A stretch of 64,000 nt of DNA, taken from assembly GCF_900111795.1 (NCBI RefSeq), contig NZ_FOJQ01000005.1, positions 1-64,000 of the forward strand, in the 5' to 3' direction. Source of the DNA: Anoxybacillus pushchinoensis (GTDB lineage Bacteria > Bacillota > Bacilli > Bacillales > Anoxybacillaceae). Under the pieces are notes generated by a model, which saw nothing but the letters and a program-made list of their open reading frames with translations, was not told where the DNA came from and ran no database searches. This document shows, piece by piece, positions 1 through 9,029 of this stretch (position 1 is the stretch's first letter; each line of letters starts with the position of its first letter). Made by a program: the position numbers and the translations under genes.

Positions 1-172
1 GGGCTGGAGAAGCACCCGAACGTGTCATGACATCTATAACGTAGGCTCTGTTTCAAGCCTTGGTCTGGTCAACATGGGGCTTACAAGCCCATGACTTTAG
101 TGTCATTGGGTTGTTGACCTATTCGTTTGCAATTTTTTGCAGACGCTTTCATCATACATTGTTTTTCTTTTC
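1..172. other. Unresolved left edge with nested inverted repeats
   Basis: No convincing gene is visible. The sequence from about 71 to 119 has a 7-bp outer inverted repeat (GGTCAAC / GTTGACC) enclosing two small hairpins (GGGCT-TACA-AGCCC and ATGAC-TTTAGT-GTCAT), which resembles a three-way junction. It could be part of a structured RNA that begins outside the window, or a degenerate 3' tail of a neighbouring gene. I recognise no known RNA family in it. Confidence 0.25.
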
Positions 173-200
173 TTGACAAACAAACGAAAACATTTATGAT
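173..200 (+). promoter_or_regulatory. Sigma-A promoter of the DUF2627 gene
   Basis: A consensus -35 box TTGACA (173-178) and a -10 box TATGAT (195-200) are separated by 16 bp, about 33 bp before the start codon at 233. It is one of the best sigma-A matches in the window. Confidence 0.7.
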
Positions 201-232
201 GAAAACAGAACGAATGGAAAGGGTTTTGTTTT

Positions 233-487
233 ATGCAACGAACGATCGCCTTACTTATTTTGCTTATTCCTGGATTTATCGCAGCGTTAGGAATTAAATG
301 GATGCGCGATACAGTATTCGGCATTTTACACGCACCAATCCCATCGCTTGTCGTTCAGTTTTTGCTCGGTTTCATTTGCTTTATCGCTGGCCTCGGTTTT
401 ATCGGGGGATTTATTTTACACCGCGATCGCAAGCGAAATAAAGTACAAGCTCGCTTTCAAAAAAAGAAACGCTTCGATTCAGAGTGA
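233..487 (+). CDS. yqzF: DUF2627 small membrane protein (YqzF-like)
   Basis: An 84-residue protein with two hydrophobic segments (about residues 4-22 and 42-63) and a short, strongly basic tail, so it is probably an integral membrane protein with a cytoplasmic C-terminus. Length and sequence fit the Bacillales DUF2627 family (B. subtilis YqzF), whose function is unknown. It is monocistronic behind a good sigma-A promoter. Its last codons overlap the end of the convergent glycerophosphodiesterase gene, and both ends lie in a shared terminator hairpin. The family call rests on recognition of sequence and position; no biochemical role can be given. Confidence 0.75.
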   Translation: MQRTIALLILLIPGFIAALGIKWMRDTVFGILHAPIPSLVVQFLLGFICFIAGLGFIGGFILHRDRKRNKVQARFQKKKRFDSE

Positions 488-501
488 TCGAAGCGTTTTT
501 T
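467..501. terminator. Bidirectional terminator between yqzF and yqiK
   Basis: A perfect 12-bp stem AAACGCTTCGAT (467-478) / ATCGAAGCGTTT (487-498) with A/T runs on both sides. The stem lies inside the 3' coding ends of both convergent genes, whose stop codons fall in the loop and stem. Confidence 0.85.
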
Positions 502-1213
502 CACGTATATGTTTCGCTTTTTCAGGAAAATCAGTGAATATACCATTCACTTTATATTGAAACATGGTTTTCATCCGTTCTTCTTTATTGATTGTAAAAG
601 GACGCACGAGCAAATCATTGGCGTGGGCCGCTTCAACAAACGATCGATCAACTGTCGGATGGTACGGATGAAGCGCTAAAGCGCGTAAAGTATGGGCGTA
701 ATTCCACGGTTGATGTAGCTTTTCCATATATAGTAGAGCTGTTTCAATGTGCGGTGCTAACGTACGGCATGTCGCCATACTTTCATGGTTAAATGAGGAA
801 AAAATGACACGTGACGCTAAACGATATCGTTCAACGAGCTCTATCGTTTTTTCTTCTAATCGTTCATAAGGCACGAGATTGTTTTTTAATTCAATATTGA
901 TGAGCAACGAATTACCTTGTACCCACTCAAGCACTTCTTGTAGCGATGGAATCGGACAAAAACCGTATTGTTTAAATTCATAATTAGCGTTTAATTTCCG
1001 CAACTGACGATACGTCATTTGCCCAACCCATCCTGTTCCGTCTGTCGTGCGATTGACCGTTTCATCATGAATGACAACGACAACACCGTCTTTTGCAAGC
1101 TGTACGTCAAGTTCGATTCCGTCTGCTTGCACTCGCTCAGCTTCCATAAAAGATACCATTGTGTTTTCCGGATGCGTCCCTGCCGAGCCGCGATGAGCAA
1201 AAATATGCGCCAT
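479..1213 (-). CDS. yqiK: Glycerophosphodiester phosphodiesterase (YqiK)
   Basis: A 244-residue protein with the full GDPD signature: HRG at residues 7-9, PENT at 15-18, the metal-binding E-L-D at 34-36, and the second catalytic His in an IHDE motif near residue 49. Family members hydrolyse glycerophosphodiesters to sn-glycerol 3-phosphate and an alcohol. No signal peptide is visible, so the enzyme is probably cytoplasmic. The ATG is preceded by an AAAGGTGGG ribosome site. The location next to spo0A matches yqiK of B. subtilis. It is transcribed alone, with YycC-like and DUF2627 genes pointing the other way on either side. Confidence 0.9.
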   Translation of the reverse strand: MAHIFAHRGSAGTHPENTMVSFMEAERVQADGIELDVQLAKDGVVVVIHDETVNRTTDGTGWVGQMTYRQLRKLNANYEFKQYGFCPIPSLQEVLEWVQGNSLLINIELKNNLVPYERLEEKTIELVERYRLASRVIFSSFNHESMATCRTLAPHIETALLYMEKLHQPWNYAHTLRALALHPYHPTVDRSFVEAAHANDLLVRPFTINKEERMKTMFQYKVNGIFTDFPEKAKHIREKTLRSL

Positions 1214-1268
1214 CCTTTTCCCACCTTTAAAAACGTTTTATACTTAACATATGAAAGGGGTGACACTT

Positions 1269-1415
1269 ATGCGACCGTTACAAATTTCGTTACAAACAGC
1301 CCAAAAGCTATCTAAAGCGTTAAATATGCCGATAGAACAAATTATGCACATGCCTCAACACGTATTAATCCAAAAATTACTCGAAATCGAAAAAAACGAA
1401 CAACAAAAAAGGTAG
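1269..1415 (+). CDS. YycC-like small protein
   Basis: A 48-codon gene beginning MRPLQIS, with a good ribosome site (AAAGGGG, 7 nt before ATG) and ending at TAG 1413-1415. The sequence has the pattern of the YycC-like family (MRPLQIS, then PIEQ-MHMPQH), a conserved Bacillales group of about 50 residues with no known function. It is a single gene between yqiK and spo0A and ends in a terminator shared with spo0A. The good ribosome site, intact frame and flanking terminator support a real gene despite its size. Confidence 0.72.
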   Translation: MRPLQISLQTAQKLSKALNMPIEQIMHMPQHVLIQKLLEIEKNEQQKR

Positions 1416-1434
1416 CCATCCGACTACCTTTTTT
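1405..1434. terminator. Bidirectional terminator, YycC-like gene and spo0A
   Basis: An 11-bp stem, AAAAAAGGTAG (1405-1415) with CTACCTTTTTT (1424-1434), separated by an 8-nt loop. It has A/T runs suitable for termination from both directions. Confidence 0.85.
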
Positions 1435-2216
1435 TAGCTCGCCTTATGTTCGAGTCTTAACCGATCAGCGACCATCGCGATAAACTCAGAGTTTGTCGGC
1501 TTTGCTTTTGACATGCTGACCGTATGACCAAATAAAGACGAAATCGACTCTAAATTGCCGCGACTCCATGCGACTTCAATCGCATGACGAATCGCTCGCT
1601 CTACGCGACTAGCTGTTGTGTTATATTTTTTTGCAATATCTGGATAAAGTACTTTCGTAATCGATCCGAGCAATTCCACGTCGTTATACACCATAGCAAT
1701 CGCTTCACGCAAATATAAATACCCTTTAATATGTGCAGGAACACCGATTTCGTGAATGATGTTTGTAATGCTCGCATCTAAGTTTTTCGGTTTTCCGTCG
1801 CGAATTGGTGAAAGAAGCGGTGGACGCTTTAATACAGCTGGTTTTTTTCCGCATACTTGGCGCACTTGATTCACTAAATGTTCGATGTCGAACGGCTTTA
1901 AAATGAAGTAAGAAGCGCCTAGTTCAACAGCTTTTTTCGTTACATCTTCTTGACCAAACGCTGTCAACATAATTACATGAGGTAGCGGCTGTTCAATCAT
2001 CCGCAATTTCTCTAGTACAGCTAACCCGTCCAAATGCGGCATAATAATATCAAGAATCAATACATCTGGATCGCGTTCGCGCAACAATTGCAAACAATCT
2101 TGTCCGTTATATGCAACACCAATAACTTCCATGTCTCCTTGACTTGTAATGTATTCCTCAAGCAAGTGCACTAATTCTCGATTATCATCTACAATACACA
2201 CTTTTATTGTACTCAC
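1434..2216 (-). CDS. spo0A: Sporulation master response regulator Spo0A
   Basis: A 260-residue two-domain response regulator. The receiver domain (about 1-120) has the acidic pair D10/D11, the phosphoacceptor D56 in LILDIIMP, and the conserved Lys in ILKPFD. The DNA-binding domain (about 145-260) carries the Spo0A recognition-helix region with [10 protein letters not shown]. When phosphorylated by the phosphorelay it activates spoIIA, spoIIE and spoIIG and represses abrB. It is monocistronic, and a strong sigma-H promoter lies about 50 bp upstream, as expected for its sporulation-phase expression. The encoded start is GTG, read as Met, with AGGGAGGAAGG upstream. Confidence 0.97.
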   Translation of the reverse strand: MSTIKVCIVDDNRELVHLLEEYITSQGDMEVIGVAYNGQDCLQLLRERDPDVLILDIIMPHLDGLAVLEKLRMIEQPLPHVIMLTAFGQEDVTKKAVELGASYFILKPFDIEHLVNQVRQVCGKKPAVLKRPPLLSPIRDGKPKNLDASITNIIHEIGVPAHIKGYLYLREAIAMVYNDVELLGSITKVLYPDIAKKYNTTASRVERAIRHAIEVAWSRGNLESISSLFGHTVSMSKAKPTNSEFIAMVADRLRLEHKAS

Positions 2217-2262
2217 GAAATCCTTCCTCCCTAAAGCAATGATCTTTTGTCACATACGTGCT

Positions 2263-2291
2263 TAATTCGACGCCATGAACAAAAATCCTTT
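2263..2291 (-). promoter_or_regulatory. Sigma-H promoter (Ps) of spo0A, with 0A-box-like -10 region
   Basis: On the minus strand, AAAGGATTT (2291-2283) and GTCGAATTA (2271-2263) are separated by 11 bp. This fits the sigma-H consensus RNAGGAWWW-N11/12-RNNGAATWW at every position. The -10 region also contains GTCGAA, the core of a Spo0A box, suggesting autoregulation as known for B. subtilis Ps. Confidence 0.85.
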
Positions 2292-2416
2292 TTCGCTTTG
2301 CAAAATTAGTCAAATAATTTATATTTTTCATAAAACATACACGTACACTTTTTCTTTCATTTTACACTACATACTTACGTCGTGTCATGATAAAATATGA
2401 CAAATTGTGTGGAAAA

Positions 2417-2450
2417 ACAAAAAGCAAGCTAATATTAGCTCGCTTTTTGT
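2417..2450 (-). terminator. Terminator of spoIVB
   Basis: A hairpin with arms AAGC-AGCTAAT / ATTAGCT-GCTT and flanking A/T runs spans the spoIVB stop codon. It separates spoIVB from the spo0A promoter region. Confidence 0.8.
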
Positions 2451-3712
2451 TCGCTTTTATCGTAAATGTTAATTCCAGCTTCGTGCAACATCCACTCGAT
2501 ATGCACGCCATATCCAGATGTCGGATCGTTAACAAATACGTGTGTCACCGCACCAATTAATTTTCCGTCTTGAATAATTGGGCTTCCGCTCATTCCTTGA
2601 ACGATACCGCCCGTTTTTTCTAACAAACGAGGATCGGTCACCTTAATAACCATTCCTTTTGTAGCAGGAAATTTCTGTGGTGTTACGCTGACGATCTCAA
2701 CATCAAACGCCTCCACACGATCTTTTTCAACAACGGTCAATATTTTTGCAGGCCCCTTTTTTACATCTGTTGATAGTGCAATCGGCATTGGTTCATCAAA
2801 AATGCCATTTTGAATCGGTTTCGAGAGCTTGCCGAAAATACCAAACGGACTGTTCGTTTTAATGTCACCGATAACTTGTTTATCACTTGAAAACCTCGCT
2901 AGCTTTTCACCCGGACTACCATTTCTTCCTTTATCAATGGCTGTTACCGTTGATTTAACAATTGTTCCGTCGCGAACGACGATCGGCTTTCTCGTGTCCA
3001 TATCAGAAATGACATGACCGAGTGCGCCATATATGTTTGATTTCGGATCATAAAACGTCATCGTGCCGATTCCTGCTGCTGAGTCACGAATATACAATCC
3101 GATGCGGTATGCTTCATCTTGTTTATCTTTTAACGGAGTGAGCGTCGTTTCAAACGTATGACGATCACGCGCAACAGTCAGTCGCAACGGCTTCCCTGTC
3201 TTTCCAGCTTCTTCGAGGAACGGGGACACGTCCGTCATCTTTTCGATTTTTTTCCCGTTGATGTGCGTAATCGCATCTCCAACTTGGATGCCGGCCGTTT
3301 CGCCCGGCGACTGCTTCCCTTGTTCCGTTTCGACTAGGTGATGGCCAACGACGAGAACACCAACCGTATTCAGCTTCACGCCAATCGATTGACCACCCGG
3401 AACGACTTTGAAGTCTGGCAATACTTTCACATTGACTTGTTTAATCGGAAATCCTGCCATTTGCAGTATAACATCGCTTTCTCCGACATGTTCTCCGCTA
3501 ATTGCTAACTTTTCTTTTTGTTGAACATGAACTGCATTCGTTGTTACAGCTTGAACGGAGCCAAACGCAGGCACATGAGCCGTTTGCCCGTGAAATAAAA
3601 CAAGTTGTTTCGGGATTTTTACATATTTTTGAAATGGCGTTGCCATACTGAGAACGATAAAAGAAACAAGGAGAAATGCACCTATTCCTTTTCTTAATTT
3701 GTCAAAATCCAA
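2435..3712 (-). CDS. spoIVB: SpoIVB, sporulation signalling serine peptidase
   Basis: A 425-residue S55-family peptidase. An N-terminal membrane anchor (about 8-27) is followed by a PDZ domain (about 110-190, with GIQVGDAI) and a peptidase domain. The catalytic His is in ALGHVISD and the nucleophile Ser is in GMSGSPI. In the forespore-secreted pathway it cleaves SpoIVFA and so lets SpoIVFB process pro-sigma-K. The start is TTG with an AGGAGAG site, and MDFDKLRKG aligns with the usual N-terminus. It sits between recN and spo0A as in B. subtilis. Confidence 0.95.
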   Translation of the reverse strand: MDFDKLRKGIGAFLLVSFIVLSMATPFQKYVKIPKQLVLFHGQTAHVPAFGSVQAVTTNAVHVQQKEKLAISGEHVGESDVILQMAGFPIKQVNVKVLPDFKVVPGGQSIGVKLNTVGVLVVGHHLVETEQGKQSPGETAGIQVGDAITHINGKKIEKMTDVSPFLEEAGKTGKPLRLTVARDRHTFETTLTPLKDKQDEAYRIGLYIRDSAAGIGTMTFYDPKSNIYGALGHVISDMDTRKPIVVRDGTIVKSTVTAIDKGRNGSPGEKLARFSSDKQVIGDIKTNSPFGIFGKLSKPIQNGIFDEPMPIALSTDVKKGPAKILTVVEKDRVEAFDVEIVSVTPQKFPATKGMVIKVTDPRLLEKTGGIVQGMSGSPIIQDGKLIGAVTHVFVNDPTSGYGVHIEWMLHEAGINIYDKSEQKAS

Positions 3713-3826
3713 ATGTCTTCACTCTCCTCGTTCCTACGTACACACCGAATCCTACACTATTTAATGTTGCCTGAAACAATCGAAATATAACCGAATGAAA
3801 TGAAAAAACAATGCCAATGTTGGTAT

Positions 3827-5557
3827 TTATGCTGTTTCATTTTTGATCTTTTTAGCTAATTGTAACAACTCATGAGCGTGCTGTTTTGTCAGTTGGGTAA
3901 TTTCTACTCCCGAGATCATGCGGCTAATTTCGTTAATTTTTTCTTCTTCATTTAATGCTTCAACGGTCGTTTTCGTCCGTCCATCGACCGTTTCTTTAGC
4001 GATGAATAAATGCGTATCTGCCATCGCCGCAACTTGGGGCAAATGCGAAATGCAAAGCACTTGTGAATGACGTGCGACGCGATAAATTTTTTCTGCAATC
4101 GCTTGAGCTACTCGTCCGCTCACACCTGTATCCACTTCATCAAAAATAATGGATGTAACACCTTGATGTTTTGAGAAAATGCTTTTTAAAGCGAGCATGA
4201 TGCGCGACAGTTCCCCACCTGACGCAACTTTAGCAAGCGGCTTTAACGGTTCACCAAGATTTGTCGAAATGTAAAATTCAACTTCATCTATGCCACTTGC
4301 ATGCAATTTGACAGGAACCCCATCCACTAACGGATCATCGTATGCCCCTTGACGCTTGCGAAAGACGACATCAAATGTCGTCTTTTCCATGTATAAATCT
4401 TTCAGCTCTTGATGAATATTATCAATGAGCTGCTTAGCATATTGCATGCGCAACTCGCTAATATGCTTCGCTTCAACTAACAAATCGGCAGTAATCGACT
4501 GAAGTTCAGCTTGCAATTTATGAATATGATCGTCGCGATGTTGAATGGTTTCAATTTCTTCTTCCACTTTTGCCGCATATTCTAAAATATCGCGCACTGT
4601 TTTACCGTACTTGCGTTTTAAATGGTTAATCTCATTTAAACGGCTTTCGATTTCATCAAGTCGAAGCGGATCATATTCTAGCCCGTCTAACTGCCCACGT
4701 AGTTGATGAGCAACTTCTTCCAATAAGTAATAACAGTTCGATACGACTTCTTGCGCTTGTTTCAGCGATACGTCTAAGTCGCTAACATGATCTAAATGGT
4801 TCATCGCCAAACCGATCCAATCAAGTCCGCGTTGTTCCCCGTAAAGCGCCTCATAACTGCTTTGCAGCGCTCCATATATTTTTTGGAAGTTAACGATTTT
4901 ACGTCTCTCTTCCATTAGCTGTTCATCTTCATCTGGCTGTAGCTGCGCTTTTTGAATTTCATCTAGCTGAAATGTTAACAAATCTAACCGATGAGCCATT
5001 TGTTGCTCATTTTCGTTCAACTTCTGCAACTGGCGTTTCACCCGCTCGTACGCCGCATACAATGCTCCATACTCTTCCAACGCCTCTCGGATACGTTCTC
5101 CGCCATATTCATCTAATAATCGTAAATGTTTACTCTCATCGAGCAGTTCTTGATGTTCATGTTGTCCGTGAATGTCAACAAGTGTTGCACCGACTTCACG
5201 TAACGTTGCAATCGTTACTAACTTTCCGTTAATGCGACAAATACTTTTCCCACTCTCTGTAATTTCACGCCGAAGCACAATCATGCCGTCGCTTATATCG
5301 ATGCCAAGTTCAGCGCATTTGTTGTAGCACGGATGGTCGTCTTGTTCAAGCAGAAAAAGTCCTTCAATTTCTGCTTTCGCCTCCCCATATCGAACAAACT
5401 CTGCTGAACCGCGCCCACCGATCAATAAATGAATAGCGTCAATAATAATTGATTTCCCCGCCCCTGTTTCTCCTGTTAAAACGGTTAATCCTTTTTCGAA
5501 TGAGAGCGATAGCGATTCAATAATGGCAAAATTTTTAATAGATAACTCTGCTAACAT
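3827..5557 (-). CDS. recN: DNA repair protein RecN
   Basis: A 576-residue SMC-like ATPase. Walker A is GETGAGKS (residues 29-36). Two long coiled-coil arms cover about 150-370. The ABC signature is ASGGELSR and Walker B is SIIFDEVD, both near the C-terminus. RecN gathers and tethers DNA ends early in double-strand break repair. The length is normal for Bacillales. It follows argR with a 19-bp gap, an arrangement conserved with B. subtilis, and the two are probably cotranscribed. Confidence 0.96.
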   Translation of the reverse strand: MLAELSIKNFAIIESLSLSFEKGLTVLTGETGAGKSIIIDAIHLLIGGRGSAEFVRYGEAKAEIEGLFLLEQDDHPCYNKCAELGIDISDGMIVLRREITESGKSICRINGKLVTIATLREVGATLVDIHGQHEHQELLDESKHLRLLDEYGGERIREALEEYGALYAAYERVKRQLQKLNENEQQMAHRLDLLTFQLDEIQKAQLQPDEDEQLMEERRKIVNFQKIYGALQSSYEALYGEQRGLDWIGLAMNHLDHVSDLDVSLKQAQEVVSNCYYLLEEVAHQLRGQLDGLEYDPLRLDEIESRLNEINHLKRKYGKTVRDILEYAAKVEEEIETIQHRDDHIHKLQAELQSITADLLVEAKHISELRMQYAKQLIDNIHQELKDLYMEKTTFDVVFRKRQGAYDDPLVDGVPVKLHASGIDEVEFYISTNLGEPLKPLAKVASGGELSRIMLALKSIFSKHQGVTSIIFDEVDTGVSGRVAQAIAEKIYRVARHSQVLCISHLPQVAAMADTHLFIAKETVDGRTKTTVEALNEEEKINEISRMISGVEITQLTKQHAHELLQLAKKIKNETA

Positions 5558-5575
5558 GTTCGACTCACACCTTTA

Positions 5576-6025
5576 TTACAGCATGTCCAATAATCGTTTC
5601 GAAATGACTTCTGTATCTTCGGGCGTGCGACAAATAATTAAACACGTATCATCTCCACAAATCGTTCCAACAATTTCATTCCATTCTAAATGGTCAAGCA
5701 ACACTCCGATAGCATGCGCATTGCCCGGCAACGTTTTCATCACAAGCAAATGACCAGCCCCGTCAATTTTTACGAATGCATCCATCAGTGCTCGCTTCAA
5801 TTTTTGTAGCGGATTAAACCGTTGATCCGCCGGTAAGCTATATTTATATCGGCCATCCATCATCGGAACTTTCACTAAATGAAGTTCTTTAATATCTCGG
5901 GATACAGTCGCCTGTGTCACGTTAAATCCTTCTTTTCGCAACATATCAACAAGCTCATCTTGCGTTTCAATATCATGATTGGAAATAATTTCACGAATTT
6001 TAATATGACGCTGTCCTTTATTCAA
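5576..6025 (-). CDS. argR: Arginine repressor/activator ArgR (AhrC)
   Basis: A 149-residue winged-helix regulator. The DNA-binding part (about 1-70) has [12 protein letters not shown]. The hexamerisation and arginine-binding domain contains [11 protein letters not shown], with the acidic pair that contacts arginine. It represses arginine biosynthesis and activates catabolism when arginine is bound. An upstream GTG (6034) is also in frame, but the ribosome site GAGAGGTG lies 6-7 nt before the TTG at 6025. That start gives MNKGQRH, the standard AhrC N-terminus and length, so I prefer it. Confidence 0.95.
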   Translation of the reverse strand: MNKGQRHIKIREIISNHDIETQDELVDMLRKEGFNVTQATVSRDIKELHLVKVPMMDGRYKYSLPADQRFNPLQKLKRALMDAFVKIDGAGHLLVMKTLPGNAHAIGVLLDHLEWNEIVGTICGDDTCLIICRTPEDTEVISKRLLDML

Positions 6026-6103
6026 CGAAAACACCTCTCTCGTTTGTATAACATTTGCATATTTATACTTCTATGTTACCGAACGATTCATGGACAAACA
6101 AGA

Positions 6104-6126
6104 GGGAATAACCGTCTGTTATTCCC
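6104..6126 (-). terminator. Hairpin at the end of tlyA (weak terminator)
   Basis: A perfect 9-bp stem GGGAATAAC / GTTATTCCC overlaps the tlyA stop. The following T-run on the minus strand is poor (TCTTGTTTG), so it may attenuate rather than stop read-through into argR. Confidence 0.45.
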
Positions 6127-6961
6127 CTGCATATTCTTTATTTTCTTTTAGTTCAGCATGCGCCACCTGAACAACTTCTTCCGGAGAAACAGTTAAACAA
6201 TTTTCTCCTTTTTCTTTTCCTTCCCAACGTAAATGAAGTAAAAACTCAATGTTTCCATCGCCGCCTGTAATAGGGGAATGCGTGAGCCCCATCACGTCGT
6301 ATCCTTCTTGTTGAGCGAATGCGATGATCGTTTCAAGCACTTGTACGTGAACGCGCGCATCACGAACGATGCCCTTTTTCCCAACTAAATCTTTTCCTGC
6401 TTCAAACTGTGGTTTGACTAACGCAACGACATCGCTATGAGGCACTAAAATCGTCTTTAACACCGGGAGAATAAGCTTCAAAGAAATAAACGATACATCG
6501 ATCGTCGCGAAATTTGGTAAACCGACGTGGAAATCGCTCGGTGTCACGTAGCGAAAGTTCGTCCGCTCCATCACAACAACCCGCTCATCTTGTCGCAATT
6601 TCCACGCCAATTGATTGTAGCCAACATCAAGAGCGTACGACAACTTCACTCCATTTTGCAGCGCACAGTCCGTGAATCCACCCGTTGATGCGCCAATATC
6701 AATCATCATTTTATCCTTTACTTGAAGCGAAAATGCACGTAACGCCTTTTCTAATTTCAGTCCCCCTCGACTGACATATGGCAACGCATTTCCTTTTACC
6801 GTAAGCGGAATGTCAACGGGGACTTTTTCCCCCGGCTTGTCAAGCCGCATTTCGTTTGAATAAACGAGCCCAGCCATAATCGTCCGCTTTGCTTTTTCGC
6901 GCGTTTCAGCCAACCCGCGTTCTACAAGTAGTACATCTAAACGTTCTTTCTTCCCTTTCAT
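6119..6961 (-). CDS. tlyA: TlyA-family rRNA methyltransferase (YqxC)
   Basis: A 280-residue protein with an N-terminal S4 RNA-binding domain (about 6-65, ERLDVLLVERG) and an FtsJ/RrmJ-type Rossmann methyltransferase domain. The SAM motif IDIGASTGGFTD is near residue 90, and the K-D-K-type residues are recognisable (K in VALVKPQFE). In the TlyA family these enzymes 2'-O-methylate rRNA cytidines; the 'hemolysin' label is historical. It starts 3 bp after dxs and precedes argR, as in B. subtilis yqxC. The exact rRNA target in this organism is inferred from the family. Confidence 0.9.
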   Translation of the reverse strand: MKGKKERLDVLLVERGLAETREKAKRTIMAGLVYSNEMRLDKPGEKVPVDIPLTVKGNALPYVSRGGLKLEKALRAFSLQVKDKMMIDIGASTGGFTDCALQNGVKLSYALDVGYNQLAWKLRQDERVVVMERTNFRYVTPSDFHVGLPNFATIDVSFISLKLILPVLKTILVPHSDVVALVKPQFEAGKDLVGKKGIVRDARVHVQVLETIIAFAQQEGYDVMGLTHSPITGGDGNIEFLLHLRWEGKEKGENCLTVSPEEVVQVAHAELKENKEYAGE

Positions 6962-6964
6962 CTC

Positions 6965-8857
6965 TCATGCCCTTTTTCTTTTTTTCGGAGTTAATAAACA
7001 AATGCGCTCCATCACATGTTCTGTCGTCAACCCAATTTCTTTTAAAAGTTGCGACACATTCCCGTGCTCAATAAAACGATCCGGAATGCCCATTCGATCA
7101 ATGACTGCTCCATGGTAGCTGTGATCATGGGCAAATTCAAGCACAGCGCTTCCAAACCCACCTTGAAGCACAGCTTCTTCAATTGTAAGTAGCGGCATAT
7201 TTCTTTTCAGCAATGTATGCAACATATGTTCATCAAGCGGCTTAATAAAGCGAGCATTGACCACTTGCACAGAAATGCCTTCATGCGCAAGACGTTCGGC
7301 TGCTTGAAGCGCCATCGGAATCGTCGTACCAAACGTTAAAATAGCGACATCCGTTCCTTCACGCAACACTTCCCACGTGCCGATTGGGATAGTTTTCAAT
7401 TGCTCATCCATCGGGACGCCAAGACCGTTGCCGCGCGGAAAACGCATCGCAATCGGTCCCGCATCGTATTGAATCGCTGTATATACCATATGCTGCCCTT
7501 CATTTTCATCTTTCGGCATCATTAATACGATGTTTGGAATGTGGCGCAAAAATGCGATGTCAAACACTCCTTGATGCGTTTCGCCATCAGCCCCAACAAG
7601 CCCTGCACGGTCAATACCGAGAAATACGTTTAAGTTTTGGCGACAAATATCGTGAACAACTTGGTCATACGCCCGCTGTAAAAACGTTGAATAAATCGCT
7701 AAAAACGGCTTCATTCCTTGCGTCGCTAAACCAGCAGCCATCGTTGCCGCATGTTGCTCTGCAATTCCAACGTCATACATGCGCTCAGGAAATTCGCTAG
7801 CAAACCCTTCGAGCTTCGATCCAACCGGCATTGCAGGGGTAATCGCAACGATGCGGCGATCTTCGCGCGCCAGCTTACGAACGGTTTCACTAACAAGTGC
7901 ACTCCACGATGGAGCAGATGGCTTCGATTGAATGAAATCTCCCGTCTCAATTTTATAAGGTCCTGTGCCATGCCACGTTCCGACTTTATCGTTTTCTGCT
8001 GGGTGATATCCTTTTCCTTTTTTCGTTATCACATGAACGAGAACAGGACCTTTCGCCTTTTTTGCATAATGTAAGTTGTCAAACAAATCTTCAAAGTTAT
8101 GACCGTCCACCGGCCCAAAGTACGTAAACCCTAGCTCTTCAAAAAATACACCTGAAACAAGCAAATACTTAATGCTATCTTTGACTCGTTCTGCTGTTGC
8201 AGCGAGCTTTCCACCGACAGCTGGGATTTTCTTTAATAACATCTCTAGTTCATCTTTTACCCAATGGTATTTCCCGGCTGTTCGCAACCGCCCAAGTACA
8301 TTATGCAATGCACCAACGTTTGGGGCAATCGACATTTCATTGTCGTTTAAAATGACGATCATATCTTTTTTCTCATGGCCGATATGGTTTAACGCTTCCA
8401 ATGCCATTCCACCTGTAAGCGCACCATCTCCAATGATTGGAACAATATGTTCATTCGTTCCTTTTAAATCGCGTGCAATGGCCATTCCCATCGCAGCCGA
8501 CAATGATGTCGAACTATGTCCTGTCTCCCATACATCATGTTCGCTTTCACTTCGTTTTGGGAAGCCACATAATCCTTTATATTGACGCAACGTATCGAAT
8601 TGATTCGCCCGACCGGTTAAAATTTTATGCACGTACGATTGATGGCCGACATCCCAAATGAGCTTGTCTTTCGGGCTGTCGAATACTTTATGAAGCGCAA
8701 TCGTCAATTCAACAACACCGAGGTTCGGACCAATATGTCCTCCTGTTTTTGATAATTTTTCAATAAGAAACTGTCTAATTTGTTCACTTAATTGAATTAA
8801 CTGTTCATTCGACATTCGTTTTAAAAATTTCGGGTTTTGAATCGCTTCAAGATCCAA
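6965..8857 (-). CDS. dxs: 1-deoxy-D-xylulose-5-phosphate synthase
   Basis: About 630 residues of a transketolase-type thiamine diphosphate enzyme, first step of the MEP isoprenoid pathway (pyruvate + glyceraldehyde 3-phosphate to DXP). Visible features are GGHIGPNLG near the N-terminus, the ThDP motif [15 protein letters not shown] with NDN, and GIAEQHAAT in the pyrimidine domain. An in-frame GTG at 8866 overlaps the ribosome site. TTG at 8857 gives MDLEAIQNP, like the B. subtilis MDLLSIQDP start, so I chose it. It sits between ispA and tlyA, placing two isoprenoid genes together. Confidence 0.95.
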   Translation of the reverse strand: MDLEAIQNPKFLKRMSNEQLIQLSEQIRQFLIEKLSKTGGHIGPNLGVVELTIALHKVFDSPKDKLIWDVGHQSYVHKILTGRANQFDTLRQYKGLCGFPKRSESEHDVWETGHSSTSLSAAMGMAIARDLKGTNEHIVPIIGDGALTGGMALEALNHIGHEKKDMIVILNDNEMSIAPNVGALHNVLGRLRTAGKYHWVKDELEMLLKKIPAVGGKLAATAERVKDSIKYLLVSGVFFEELGFTYFGPVDGHNFEDLFDNLHYAKKAKGPVLVHVITKKGKGYHPAENDKVGTWHGTGPYKIETGDFIQSKPSAPSWSALVSETVRKLAREDRRIVAITPAMPVGSKLEGFASEFPERMYDVGIAEQHAATMAAGLATQGMKPFLAIYSTFLQRAYDQVVHDICRQNLNVFLGIDRAGLVGADGETHQGVFDIAFLRHIPNIVLMMPKDENEGQHMVYTAIQYDAGPIAMRFPRGNGLGVPMDEQLKTIPIGTWEVLREGTDVAILTFGTTIPMALQAAERLAHEGISVQVVNARFIKPLDEHMLHTLLKRNMPLLTIEEAVLQGGFGSAVLEFAHDHSYHGAVIDRMGIPDRFIEHGNVSQLLKEIGLTTEHVMERICLLTPKKRKRA

Positions 8858-8943
8858 TGCGACCACTCTCTTTCATATAGGTTAAACAACTGATATAATA
8901 CAGGTTTTTTGTAGTTTTAATTATACAGGCAAACATGTTTACA

Positions 8944-8981
8944 CGCAAAAAAGAGCCGCTTACACAAACGTGTGAACGGCT
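8944..8981 (-). terminator. Terminator after ispA
   Basis: On the minus strand, AGCCGTTCACAC pairs with GTGTAAGCGGCT across a GTTT loop, followed by CTTTTTT. It separates the xseA-xseB-ispA group from dxs. Confidence 0.8.
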
Positions 8982-9029
8982 AACATTTCTTTTCCACTAT
9001 ACCACATGTTGTTTATTCCCTCAATGATA

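Noticed and set aside
3713-3826. A sigma-F/sigma-G promoter for spoIVB
   Set aside because: CATTAAA upstream is only a partial -10 match and no convincing -35 was found, so it was not reported as a feature.
5576-6034. argR starting at GTG 6034
   Set aside because: That codon lies within the ribosome site; the TTG at 6025 has proper spacing and gives the standard N-terminus.
8172-8585. A 137-codon plus-strand frame inside dxs
   Set aside because: It is antisense to a highly conserved enzyme, lacks a ribosome site and shows no recognisable domain; it is a shadow frame.
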